Shown piece after piece: positions 10,860 through 21,858 of a stretch of 64,000 nt of DNA (positions within the stretch are counted from its first letter, which is position 1; the number at the start of each line of letters is the position of its first letter). A model generated the notes under the pieces. It was not told where the DNA came from. It searched no databases and saw only the letters and a program-made list of their open reading frames with translations. Made by a program: the position numbers and the translations under genes. This stretch comes from Macrosoma leucophasiata (Eukaryota; Arthropoda; Insecta; Lepidoptera; Hedylidae): assembly GCA_036365455.1 (NCBI GenBank), contig JAWQUS010000009.1, positions 5,486,001 to 5,550,000 of the forward strand, read 5' to 3'.

Positions 10860-11155
10860 ACTAGTGGTAGAACTCCAGTGACGGAGCTCGCGGTCGTAGG
10901 CACCACTGTATTTTACCTAATATACTTGCCGCTAAATGGTAGTGTTCAGCACTATCGTGTTTCGATCAGGTGGTAATGTACGGCTCTGTAATTTCCGGCA
11001 CAGAGGCATAACACCTTAGGCCTCAGGAGTGGCAACGCATTTGCATTTTGACCTCTGGTCATTGTGCGGGTATCTATAGGCTACAGTCACCACTTAATAT
11101 CAGTGCATACTTATTTGCCTGCATACTTATTTGCCACTTTTATTACATTAAAAAT
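10860..11155 (+). repeat. Family B repeat, copy 4
   Basis: Nearly full length: CTAGTGGTAGAACTCCAGTG head, GTGTTCAGCACTATCGTG, AGGCCTCAGGAGTGG, then a short A tail. A small tandem expansion sits near the 3' end (GCATACTTATTTGCC repeated). Confidence 0.8.
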
Positions 11156-12060
11156 GTACCTAAGTACTACAATGAACCTGTATGATAATTTTGTCGTAAA
11201 AAGGATATAAATTTTTTCATTCACGAATTAATATACTAATAGGTAATAGATGGGAAATTCGGTTCCATAGAATTTCACTTTCAAATATTATCGATGTTAA
11301 TACCTCTGTACTCGTATATCGGTTATATTACAAAAACTCTGTCCATATTCATAAATTTTATTGTGACAATAACACAATTTATAATATGCCTAATGTAGAA
11401 ACAAATAATATTTAACAAAAGTAAACCATATTGATATTGTCAGTGTTTTAACAAATGACACACATAATTATGCTAATGAATATTATGAATTATGTGTAAG
11501 CAGATTTAATTATTAAACGATGTTCATTCTTTTTCGATACAAATATTATTCCCAATTCTCATTAGGAATAATAGCTGATTGCGCTTTCATTTCACCCATT
11601 GATTGGATATGGTATATTGGGCTTAATAAATAATAATATGGATTATTTATGTAAGCTATATACAATAGTATAATTGATGATGATTTTCGTAACACTAAAG
11701 GCAGAAACATATTATTAACACGTGACGCGACCTGATGAAACCTGATAGGTGTTGAGTCGATTCAAACGTATTGTTTTCTATAGACCAGAATCACACTGTG
11801 AACATCCTACGCGACGCCATACGCGCATGTATGTATATATATATCGGGTGTCCGTAATTAGTTCCATGTCCCCCAAAAAATCCTTTCTATTAGCATACAC
11901 GATTTAAAAAGTACATCGACAGCTCAAAAAGTTAACTCGTTGAAATCTTTGTGGAACAATGACTACGACACGTAGCTTGTGCTACGAAGTCAAGATCGCG
12001 TAACTAATTTTGTAAACAAATTGAGTTCAAAGATTCCACCCGAACTAACATATATACATA
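11156..12060. other. No gene recognised
   Basis: AT-rich sequence with short AT microsatellites (about 11835) but no coding or RNA gene signal. Confidence 0.5.
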
Positions 12061-12309
12061 CAGTACTCAACAATTAATATTGCACATCGAGCCTGCGAAA
12101 GAGACGATCGGCTCGTTTCGACTTCGTAGAGCGTTCTCTGTTGCACACTGCCTACGAAAGCACTGACAGTCCGGTATTGGTCAAAACTTGATCAGAATGA
12201 TCGACAAACGTCAAATAGGTACGGTGCGAAAGAGATAACGCTCACAGACCCGTAATAAGCCGAAGTCTCCTTCCTCGGCTCGATGTGCAATATTTATTGT
12301 TGAGCACTG
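12061..12309 (+). mobile_element. Complete Tc1/mariner-type MITE, copy M2
   Basis: 249 bp flanked by TA on both sides (12059-12060 and 12310-12311). The termini are imperfect inverted repeats of about 33 bp: the left end starts CAGTACTCAACAATTAAT and the right end, reverse complemented, starts CAGTGCTCAACAATAAAT; both continue into ATTGCACATCGAGCC. There is no coding capacity. CAGT ends with TA duplications fit a non-autonomous Tc1/mariner-superfamily element. Confidence 0.85.
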
Positions 12310-12464
12310 TACATACATTGCAAGGTAAATAAAAGCTTTTAAAAAGAGTCATACAAGATAAATATAAGTCGCATGTTTTTCTTGAGAAAAGTATAATATC
12401 TTTTGTCACAAAGGTTGATTAGGCCTTATGGGTGGAAATGCAAAACATAGTTCTAAAAATGCAG

Positions 12465-12720
12465 TTACAGATGTATTTTGACCTCATGCTTATTAGGCTG
12501 CAGTTGTCATCATCTACATAATATGATGACCACTGCATATTCAAGCATACATACAAACCTAGATGCCAAAAGATGGAACATCTACACATAAACCGGAAAT
12601 TATAAGACAGTTCTTGCCATTACCTCCTCTGAGGCCTGAGTTATTTTGCCTCTATGATAGTATACATTACGGAACCATTAATTGCATTAAAATAGTAATA
12701 TAGAATGTTATAGAGTTAAA
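12465..12720. repeat. Degraded family B fragments
   Basis: Short matches to family B (TATTTTGACCTCATGC with GGCTGCAGTTGTCATC near 12475-12515 in plus sense; CTGAGGCCTGAGTTATTTTGCC near 12628-12650 in minus sense). Too decayed for firm limits. Confidence 0.4.
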
Positions 12721-14046
12721 ATGCTATTAGGAATAAAGTTTTAGAAAAATCTTACTATAGTGAGCTCTTAAATGTCTTATAACTTTGTATGTATAAGACC
12801 GTTAATGTCTAGCACAGAGTTTTAAATATGTTTAAGTATACGAGCCCGCGTGCGTTGCGGCAGCAGTTTCGTTAGGCGCTGTGCAGTACCAGCAAGTCGT
12901 GTTTCGCTCAGAATATCCTCTCACATCCTTCAGTGCACTGAAATGTATTTCCTGTATAATGTACAGCTTTGATTCTATCACTGAGTCAAAAGGAATTTAC
13001 GAGTAGCGTTTTCAACGCAATCGAATTTCTCCATCACCCAGTTCCATCCTTTGGCATCTAGGTTAATCTGGGTGAAACCTATCCTACTGATGAAATCTAG
13101 CTTTCTAACGAATAACATTGAGATACCTCGTTCTTTACTGTATCAATATTATAAATTCTTATACGCTTATTGGAATGAAGAAGTAGTAACGAAATAGGCC
13201 TAAGGCCGAACTGAATTATGTGTAGTCTAGTGGTAGTAAGCCACACTACTAGGCTCGCCACGTTTTACAGGGTCCAAAACATCGAATCCAGGATGTTTGT
13301 ATGTATGCTTGAATTTGGAAAAAAATATTTACAAGTGTAAAGCTACGTTAAAATAATGCGTAGTCCAAAAGACAATTCGACAAATTCCTCGTCTCTCTTA
13401 CCCAGATAATTATAACTATTTTGTGTAACATTCATTCCTTTATCGACGTTAGACTTGAGGCTCAGGTTGACTTTTTAGTCTCATATAATAGTCAGTCATA
13501 GCCATAGTCGTAGTCATTTGTCACATTACTTTTTTTCTTGAATCATCAAATAATATATATTTTATATATCTCTCGTCAGCACGGGGTCCAATTTGAACCC
13601 CGGACCTTTGTCAGGCTTGCGCGGGGACATGGGGGGTCCAACACGTAGAGGCCCTTTCGAGAATTTTGATCTACTTTGTAATGGGTTATATTCAGCGGGA
13701 CCTCTCTCTGACTGCATCAATAGTTAATACAGACACAGACAGACCCCGCAGAATATAATGGGACTATTGTAATGAAAAGTGATATATATTATTAGATATT
13801 ATTACTACATACATTCGGGCTCTTCGGTAGTTTATTTGCTATCACCAAAATGTTTTCCAGCAAAGTTGCAGTTTAAATGCATTACAATAAGCCATCTGTA
13901 TCCGATGGTAAGAAAATACAAAATACTGTCGCACGTGTTTCGATTTGAACTGTCCGAATTTTATTATATGCTACAACCAGTGGAGATCGTAAATACTGCA
14001 AACCCCTCGCACAGCGATTGCTAGATTTGTTTCCAATGACATGGTT
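12721..14046. other. No gene recognised; old repeat pieces
   Basis: A weak tRNA-like SINE A head lies at about 13219-13310. A GC-richer patch at 13575-13760 (CACGGGGTCC and ACCCCGG form a short inverted pair) could be an old LINE fragment. The ORFs at 13779-14082 show no domain. Confidence 0.45.
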
Positions 14047-14071
14047 AAAAATACTACATTGTAGTATTTTT
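14047..14071. repeat. Perfect 12-bp inverted repeat
   Basis: AAAAATACTACA followed after one base by its exact reverse complement TGTAGTATTTTT. It lies just upstream of a tRNA-headed SINE. Confidence 0.7.
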
Positions 14072-14105
14072 ATTTTTCGCAATAACCCGTGCTACTGAAA
14101 TTAGA

Positions 14106-14275
14106 GAAGCCCCTTCGGTGGCTTAGTGGTAAAGTGGCTGGACTAGTTATCCTGAGGTCGCAGGTTCGATCCCTGCATGAAGTCAATTTTTTTTTACTTT
14201 TTTCTTTAATATCTGGTGCTCCACACTTTCTGCCTACCCCGTGAGGAACTTGACGTGAAGACACATACGATTACA
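14106..14275 (+). repeat. tRNA-headed SINE, second type
   Basis: Starts with a tRNA-like head (GGTGGCTTAGTGGTAAAGTGG A-box region, GCAGGTTCGATCCCTGC B-box arm, ending TGAAGTC), then a T run and a body ending CTGCCTACCCCGTGAGG, which resembles the SINE A tail. Confidence 0.7.
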
Positions 14276-14509
14276 TACATACTTTTCGTTTAGTTTGTAT
14301 TTTTTTATACCTTTTTAAACTTGAGATTGTGACTTTGAATGTAATGGAGGAATATGAAAACGTCGATGAAGATGAATCGGAAAAGGAAGGAAAGAATTAA
14401 AAGATACTAAATAACTTATATTATTCACGTCACAATAGGAGTTATAGTTTAAACATCCGGACGGCGCCGCAAGCTTAGCTGATCGTTGCGTCGTCAGTTG
14501 TCCCGTAAC

Positions 14510-14927
14510 CAGTGTTGCTAAACTATCGATAGTTGCGCTATCGATAGTTGACCTCGAAAAATAGTCGATAGCGCGATAGTACTATCTAAAATATCGCCAT
14601 GCTGCAATACTATCGATACTATCGATAGTATCGATAGTTAAAATAAGCAATACCATTGCCAAAGATCAATAGTATCGATAGTATTGTTATAAACAATAGT
14701 CAATAAGGTCAATAGTATCGATAGTATCGATACTATCGAAAATATCGATACTATCGAAGCAAGTATAGTTACTAGCTAGAATCGATACTATCGAAACTAT
14801 CGATAGTATCGATAGTATTTGCAGCATGGCGATATTTTCGATAGTACTATCGCGCTATCGACTATTTTTTCGAGGTCACGATAGTTCACAATACTATCGA
14901 TAGACTATTACTATTGCAACAACACTG
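14510..14927. mobile_element. hAT-like foldback MITE with arrayed TATCGATA
   Basis: 418 bp starting CAGTGTTG and ending CAACACTG, flanked by 8-bp repeats CCCGTAAC (14502-14509) and CCCGTTAC (14928-14935) that differ at one base. An 8-bp duplication with CAGTG ends fits the hAT superfamily. The arms are long inverted repeats (for example GACCTCGAAAAATAGTCGAT on the left and its complement on the right). The interior consists of ATCGATAGT-type repeats; TATCGATA occurs 12 times in 418 bp. No ORF. Confidence 0.85.
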
Positions 14928-15211
14928 CCCGTTACCCTAGTGCCGCGCACACGCACCTCAACCCACCTAAAGTAACCGTAAAAATGTAACTCTGTAAATT
15001 CCGGATTATATGGTGATCACCAACAATGGACTTCTCATTATCCATCTCCTACAACCTGAACACGCAATAACCTTCACATTGGCAATATCACTCAAGGATC
15101 TCTAAAGGTTCCTTAGAAGCTACTGAACCCTACTAAAAAGACACAAGTAACTTTAGCATCAATTCCTACAACTCATCTGATGGAAGACAGATGCTAAGCA
15201 AATTGAGACAA

Positions 15212-15582
15212 TAATAATAAATAATAATAATGGCAACCCATTATACGTCCCACTGCTGGGCACGAGTCTCTCCCCTTTTTGGGGGGAGGCCTGGAGCTTA
15301 CTCCACCACGCTGCTCCAATGCGGATTGGCGGAGGTGGGTGGGTTAGTGGCCAACCCGCTGTCGGATGTTTTCAAACCGCCCATAAGGCCTCCGACAAGG
15401 TTTAACGACTGCTATCTATCGATAGCAACCGGGACCGACGGCTTAACGTGCCCTCCGAAGCACGGCAACGCGCATTTAATTTGCCACTAGCGGTCACCCA
15501 TCACACTACCCGACCGCGCCCGTAGTGCTTAACCGAGCAGATCGCTTATGATCTACACCAGCAGGGGCATGCGCGCTTCAAT
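15212..15582 (-). mobile_element. 5S rRNA-derived SINE, copy 2
   Basis: Nearly identical to 10303-10679: a handful of substitutions plus a short change at the head (CAGCCGCTGGGCC versus CAGCAGGGGC). It has its own 10-bp target duplication, ATTGAGACAA (15202-15211 and 15583-15592), and an ATA/TTA-repeat tail. The different flanks show that the two copies inserted independently. Confidence 0.85.
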
Positions 15583-15592
15583 ATTGAGACAA

Positions 15593-15927
15593 AGTATTCA
15601 ATTAATGTCACTATTACCAAGTACATTAACTATTCGACCTAGCAAGGCTATAATAAAATGGATTATATACTTAGCCCAACTGCAATTAACTTAAAACGAC
15701 CTATAAGACGATTAGGCTTAACGTTTTATCGGAGAACAACAAAGCGATCAACTGATTAAAGTGGCCTATAAAATTGCGAACGCCGTTAAGGTTAGGCCAC
15801 ATGTGTGGCTCAATGATAGAAACGAGCATTCCCAATAGAGAGATTTAGATAGTTATCGGGAATTTGAACCATAAAACATTAGATGAACACTTCCTCTTTC
15901 TGGACTACTTCAGATAAAATTATAATT
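15593..15927. other. No gene recognised
   Basis: Unremarkable AT-rich spacer. Confidence 0.5.
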
Positions 15928-16211
15928 ATTTTTTATGTAATGGAAGTGACAAACAAGCATGCAGTTCACATTGATGTTAAGTGATGACTGCAGCCTATAG
16001 ACACCCATACGAAGACCAAGGTCAAAATGCAGATGCGTTACCACTCCTAAGGCCTAAGGTGTTATGCCTCTGTGCCGGAAATTACAGGGCCGTACATTAT
16101 CACCTGAGTAGAACACGATAGTACTGTACATTACCATTTAGCGGCAAGTAAATTAGCTAATGCGGTGGTGCCTACGCCCGCGAGCTCCGTCACTGGAGCT
16201 CTACCACCAGT
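15928..16211 (-). repeat. Family B repeat, copy 5, with target duplication
   Basis: Full-length copy in reverse orientation: a T run at the left (A tail on the minus strand) and the ACCACCAGT end at the right. TAAAATTAT occurs just outside both ends (about 15915 and 16212), a plausible 9-bp target duplication supporting retroposition. Confidence 0.85.
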
Positions 16212-16227
16212 TAAAATTATGGCTATT

Positions 16228-16300
16228 AGTGCTGACGTAGCGTAGGCAGTGTGTAGCAGAGATAACGCTCTACGAGAGACGAAACTAGCCGGTTTCCCAT
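16228..16300 (-). mobile_element. MITE fragment, copy M4
   Basis: Reverse-orientation match to the middle of the MITE at 12061-12309 (AGAGATAACGCTCTACGA, GTAGGCAGTGTG). No terminal repeats remain. Confidence 0.6.
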
Positions 16301-16327
16301 TGTGCTACCTGAACTTTTAACCTGAGA

Positions 16328-16540
16328 TAACTGCCTCAGTAGCGTAGTGGTAGCAGGGCACTACTACTGCGCTGGGGTCTTGGTACTTCGAAGTTTGGTA
16401 ATGTGCCCGGAGATGTCAACAGGCTCGCCACCTGTTACATGGGCCATAACGTAACCGGCGAATCGTGGGTGTTTGCATGTATGATTCAATGCATACCTCT
16501 GCCTACCCCTTTGGGGACTACAGGCATAAAGTTACGTAAC
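16328..16540 (+). repeat. SINE A, internally deleted copy 2
   Basis: The tRNA-like head CTGCCTCAGTAGCGTAGTGG is intact, but the B-box region joins directly to the body (TTCGAAGTTTGGTAATGTGC), showing an internal deletion. Ends CCCTTTGGGGACTACAGG. Confidence 0.8.
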
Positions 16541-17885
16541 TTTTTTTATTGAGTTTTTTAATTACTGAAAATATAAATTGGTCCCACTAATCATAATATA
16601 CTCTATAAATTAGGTAGAAAAATGAACCACACATCTGAGTTTGCACTACGAAGTTGCGGCTGCAACCATTTTGTCTGGGACCCATACGAGTTAACAAGAA
16701 TTATAATTATACAGAGACGAGAAACTATTTTTGGAAGTATAATATAAATGTCACAAGTAGTCTTTTTATGTTTTCTGACTCACATATAATATTGGAAACA
16801 CATTTACTAACGCCAGAGGTACAACTGGCAATCTTCCTAATTGAACAAAAACCGTATAAAATTATGTATTAGTCAATTACTGTATGATAAAACACACATT
16901 TACATACAAAAAGCCTTTTATATCAAGCAATGGAATAACAATTGCAATCTCTACAATCTCATCTCAACAGAGTGCCTTTGTGAAAAAAGATTAAAGGAAA
17001 AGTCTATTTATGAAGATTAAACGAAAAATATAGTTGAGAGACATTCTTTGGATGCGCTAGGCAGCGCGTAACTTGTGAAACGTTTTAACTTTGATGGAAT
17101 CCCACCGCCATCGCCCTAAGAACTTTGTCTTGGTGGCAGGCTGCGTCGCCAACGCTCCCAAGTTTACTTTGAGGCTCACCGCAACTCAAACGACTTGTTC
17201 ATTTGATTTCAACGCATTAACGATTAGATGAATAAACGGCTAATCGGATAGAAAATGGAAACCCGCTGAACTTTTTTTTCTTTTGTTAAATTGATATAAA
17301 TTACCGCCTGTAATTTCTGATAGAGGTAACAGAGGCATATATCCGTATTTTGTATACGTACACATGTTTTTGAGATTGGCGTGTATGTATGAAGACAGTG
17401 ATGCATATAGAAAAGACACGCGAAGTGTATCCAAACTGAAATACCTATATTTTGGCGATTCATGCCCTCTACACCGAAAGGGACTTGATTTGAAGAGAGA
17501 GATGCATCGCCCCAACTATGTTTTGTTTGGAATTCATTTTTCAAGTATAAGTTTCCGAGAGTGCTTAAAAAAATATTGTGATAGGTATCATTTGATAAAA
17601 AAATACCATATGCATCGCTTTCTAAAAATGTTAGTAAGTGAGAGAATTATAAAGTAATTTTGTGGTATGTAGCTTAATTAAATTCAAATAATGTTTTCAA
17701 ATAACAGATTATTGTGTAACAATTCAATATCAAAAAATTTTAGTTTCTTGGTTGAATACAAATTCGGGAATAAAACTTATTTAGAACAGGTTAAGTACAT
17801 TTAAAACGGAAATAGTCAGATTCAGTTCCACGACCTTTATTGAATTTTCATACTCAAGATGATTTGATGTTTTCTCAAGATGATT
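16541..17885. other. No gene recognised
   Basis: Several short ORFs (16654-16872, 17224-17657) overlap on both strands with no domain or codon signature. I consider them chance frames. Confidence 0.5.
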
Positions 17886-18158
17886 TAGCGTAGGCACTAC
17901 GTCATTACCAAATAGGTATACTTACCGCAAAATGGTAGTGTTCAGCACTAACGTGTTCCGGCCAGGTGTTAAGTGCGGCCCTGTGATTTCCGGCCCAGAG
18001 GCATAACACCTTAGGCCTCAGAAGTGATAACGCATCTGCATTTTGACCGCTGGTCTTTGTGTGGGTGTCTATAGGCTGCAGTCATCACTTAACATCAATT
18101 TGAACTGCTGAATCTGATCAATGCAGGCTTGTTTGCCACTTTCGAAACAAAAAAAATT
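17886..18158 (+). repeat. Family B repeat, 5'-truncated copy 6
   Basis: Lacks the ACTGGTGG head and starts at GCGTAGGCACTAC. It contains a short insertion near the 3' end (about 18110-18122) before CTTGTTTGCCAC and the A tail. Confidence 0.75.
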
Positions 18159-18509
18159 GAGAGAGTATAAATTTATCATTGCATATATCTTATTCTCCCC
18201 AGCAAAGCCCTAAGCCAAAGCTTGGAGCCTCAGTGATCTTCTTAGACAGTTGCTTAAATATTTAGTCTGAGAGACATTTGCACTAACAACTTGCCCGGTG
18301 AAGTAGACGATTAGGAAGTTTCGAGATTAATCGTTTACATACTCTCAGTTACAATGTTGCATTGAAGCCTTATTCTTATAATATCAAAGCTTTATAATTT
18401 AGACACTGGAAATATATCTACAAATTGTAAATAGTTTTGACTTTATTCTTTCGTATCTTTGAAAAGTTAGTCATATCCAATTTGTTGCTGCTCGAAGTCA
18501 ATTTTATTT

Positions 18510-18725
18510 TTTGTTATCTTATATCTATATATATATACGAACGGAAATTGATTTATATATATATATATATATATAGGGAAGGTTTAAAAGGTAAGAAAAT
18601 ATTGAAGGGAAATAGTAAAAACCACAATTTCATTTTCTCATACAAATAGTCCGTATATATCAAACCTTTGACACATTATTTCATTGTGAGGCAATACGAA
18701 GGTTAGCCGGGACAGCTAGTAATTA
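18510..18725 (+). repeat. AT microsatellites and LINE/RTE-like tail
   Basis: AT runs at about 18525-18540 and 18556-18575, followed by sequence ending GCCGGGACAGCTAGTAAT. That ending is shared with the repeat at 47120-47310 and is typical of lepidopteran RTE-like 3' ends. Confidence 0.5.
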
Positions 18726-18904
18726 TATATACTTCTTTTTTATGTGATGACACTTCATTCGCGAAAAGTAATACCACAGTCAAAGAACTTTAAGTAAGCT
18801 AGAATACTGTAGTATTCAAAATGTATATAAAACTTAAAATTTAAATATAGATGCACTGCCACTTCTGAGACCTAAGCTCATATGACTTTTTGTTGAAAAT
18901 TACA

Positions 18905-19217
18905 TTACGTAACTTCACGCCTGTAATCCCCGAAGGGGTAGGCAGAGGTAAATGCATGCATTCAAGCATACATGCAAACACCCACGATTCGCCGGTTACG
19001 TTTTGGCCCATGTAACAGGTGGCGAGCCTGTTGACATCTCCGGGCACATTACCAAACTTTGAGGTACTGGGAAATTTCCAGAAAATGGAAAAATCCCAAT
19101 AGAACCAGAGACAAAGGCTTTTTCACCATTATCTCTGATAACCCCCTACCCGGGAATCGAACCCAGGACCTCAGCGTAGTAGTAGTGGCCTGCTACCACT
19201 AGGCTACCGAGGCAGTT
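18905..19217 (-). repeat. SINE A, full copy 3
   Basis: Reverse orientation: CTGTAATCCCCGAAGGGG at the left and the tRNA-like head at the right (GGAATCGAACCCAGGACCTC holds the B-box complement; CTACCACTAGGCTACCGAGG the A-box). The best-preserved SINE A in the window. Confidence 0.85.
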
Positions 19218-19703
19218 ATAAAATTACATTAATTTAGTATTAATTCGCCCGGCGCGAACACTATTATAAATAGTGCTGAACGTTACCAATTAGTGACGAG
19301 TAAATTAGGTACCTACATTGTGCAAGTTAGATTACACAGTGCAAATTGTCTAATTTGTCGAAAGACGATCTTTTCTTAATTTTTGTAATCATCATTCACT
19401 ACTTATATAATGTGTACGAGCAACACAAAGTAACAGATGTGCGTGAATTTTCACTATTTGTTTTACTTTGAAAAATAACTCAGTCGGTATACGTTATTAG
19501 TAATGCACGCTGAAATAAACAGAGACGCAGGGCAGCTGAAGAAATATTTCTCGTTCAGTTTATTTTCTTGGTTACTCGTTGCATTTTCATAGCATTCTTA
19601 AAATAAAAATAACGATGCTATGAATGAACTAAGAAGTTTTAAGTTTATAATTTAGTCAAAGAAAGAAAAGGCCGAATTTAGAGGGAATTTATTATTTATT
19701 TTC

Positions 19704-19986
19704 ACTGGTGGTAGAGCTCCAGTGACACAGCTCGCGGACGTAGGCACCACCGCATTAACTAATATACTTGCCGCTTAATGGTAATGTTCAGCACTATCGT
19801 GTTCCGGCCAGGCGGTAATGCACGGCCCTGTAATTTCCGGCACAGAGGCATAACACCTTAGGCCTCAGGAGTGGTAACGCATCTGCATTTTGACCTTGGT
19901 CTTTGTGTAAGTGTCTATAGGCTGCAGTCATCACTTAACATCAATGTGAACTGCATCCTAATTTACCACTCCATTACATTAAACAA
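19704..19986 (+). repeat. Family B repeat, copy 7
   Basis: Full-length: ACTGGTGGTAGAGCTCCAGTG start, all internal blocks present, ends CCATTACATTAAA. Confidence 0.85.
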
Positions 19987-19993
19987 ATATATT

Positions 19994-20235
19994 ACAACTA
20001 CTACTACGCACGGGATCCAGGAGGGTTCGATACCATTATCTGGAAACTTCCTAGTCTCACCCTCGGAGTTTGGTACTGTGCCCGGAGATGTCAATAAGCT
20101 CGCCATCTGGGACAAAACGTAGATAACGGCCGAAACGTGGGTGTTTAAATGTATGCTACAGCCTACAATGCATGCAATTTACATGTGTGAGCCTTTATTC
20201 CCGAGGTGTGCGGAGATAATGTACCTATATGTAAT
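19994..20235 (+). repeat. SINE A fragment, copy 4
   Basis: Starts inside the head (ACTACTACGCACGGG) immediately after a family B copy and continues through GTGCCCGGAGATGTCAATA to a diverged tail. Confidence 0.65.
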
Positions 20236-20692
20236 ACCACAGTACCGGTATAAGTACCACACTACCACTATGCTATAATATTGCTGACTTAGAAAATTAC
20301 TTGCTCCTATTGCTAGAGTTACCTAAGTGTCAGGTTCGACCTATAGATCATTTAAAGAAATGGACTCAAAAAATGTGATGTATAAAATATAACCTATGCG
20401 ACATGAAGCTGTGTTTCATATTTTGTAACCAAGAACCAGCTCAATGAACAAACAAGCAAATCAGCCAATGAACATTCGAGATTACACGAGTTCAATAAAA
20501 TAAATGTTAATCCCGCAACACAGGCGTCACCTGGCATGGTAACGTCGCTCCATTTCCGCACCACAGCTTTATAATATCCTCTAATATTTATGAAAAGCAC
20601 GTACTAACCTTTTTTTAGGTTGCAGGTAGGATATCGTTTCAGGACAATGAACAAAACATAGCGATTAGAAAATAAAAATGTATCTAATATAA
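20236..20692. other. No gene recognised
   Basis: AT-rich spacer between SINE A and the mariner element. Confidence 0.5.
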
Positions 20693-21858
20693 TAGGTTGG
20701 GGAAAAAGTCTTTTCGCATTATATTATGTATGAACTTGTAATAAAATCTCTTTGGCTGTAGTATTTGTATCTGGCTGGTTTTGGTATCATTGAAAGTTAA
20801 TATTTTTAAGAACATAATTCCAAATTCAAATTAGGCAAATGTGTGATTTTCATTTGTTTTTCGTACTGTCAAGATGAGTGAATCTAATGAAGAAATTCGA
20901 TACATTTTAAAATTTTACTACAAAAAAGGTAAAAATGAAACGCAAGCCGCGAAAAAAATTTGCGATGTTTATGGACCTAGTGCAGTGTCTGTGAGAGTAG
21001 ATCGACATATCAGTTACAACGTAGCTGAAGAACTGAGAACTGATCACAAAACAGTTTTGGCGCATTTGAAAAAAGCTGGGTACAAAAAAAAGCTCGATAT
21101 TTGGGTACCTCACGAGCCCACTGAAAGAAACCAAATGAACCGTGTTCTCATTTGTGATTCTTTATTACGACGTAATGAAACCGAATCATTTTCGAAGAAG
21201 CTGATAACTGGTGATGAAAAGTGGATCACGTACGACAAGAACGTGCGAAAAAGGTCGTGGTCAAAGGCCGGTCAGGCTTCACAGACTGTGGCGAAACCCG
21301 GGTTAACTCGCAATAAGGTGATGTTGTGTGTGTGGTGGGATTGGAAGGGCATTATTCATTATGAGCTATTACCACCAGGCAGGACTATCGACTCTGAACT
21401 CTACTGCGAACAACTGATGAGATTAAAGCAAGAAGTTGAGAGAAAGCGGCCGGAATTGATCAACAGAAGGGGTGTGGTGTTTCATCATGATAACGCTAGA
21501 CCTCACACATCTATAGCCACTCAGCAAAAATTAAGAGAGTTTGGCTGGGAGGTGTTAATGCATCCGCCGTATAGTCCTGACCTTGCACCTTCAGATTTCC
21601 ACCTGTTTCGGTCTCTTCAGAATTCTTTATGCAATGTTAGGTTAACATCACGAGGGGACTGCCAAATCCACTTGTCGCGGTATTTTTATGAGAAGTCCCA
21701 AAATTTTTATAGCAATGGGATCATGTCCCTACCTACAAGATGGCAAAAGGTTATCGAACAAAATGGTACATACATACTTTAGTTAAATTTAAATAAACTT
21801 TATTAAAAAATGTTTTGAATGATCTTAAAAAATGCGAAGAAACTTTTTCCCCAACCTT
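20693..21858 (+). mobile_element. mariner element, internally deleted
   Basis: Inverted terminal repeats GGTTGGGGAAAAAGT(C/T) with CGCATT close behind at both ends (left at about 20695, right ending about 21856), bordered by TA on the left and TT/TA on the right. It carries one transposase ORF. At about 1.16 kb it is shorter than usual mariners (about 1.28 kb), which matches the in-frame gap in the transposase. Confidence 0.9.
20874..21782 (+). pseudogene. mariner transposase with in-frame internal deletion
   Basis: 302 residues; intact mariner transposases have about 345. It keeps the N-terminal helix-turn-helix start, WVPHE, the first catalytic Asp in TGDEKW, the second in HDNARPH and the third in YSPDLAPSDFHLF, with 34 residues between the last two (DD34D). 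After YGPSAVSVR the sequence jumps to DRHIS. The expected stretch with the second half of the DNA-binding region and the Arg/Gly/Pro-rich linker (about 40 residues) is absent. The enzyme acts by cut-and-paste at TA. The reading frame is open, but the loss in the DNA-binding part probably makes this copy unable to move itself. Confidence 0.85.
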
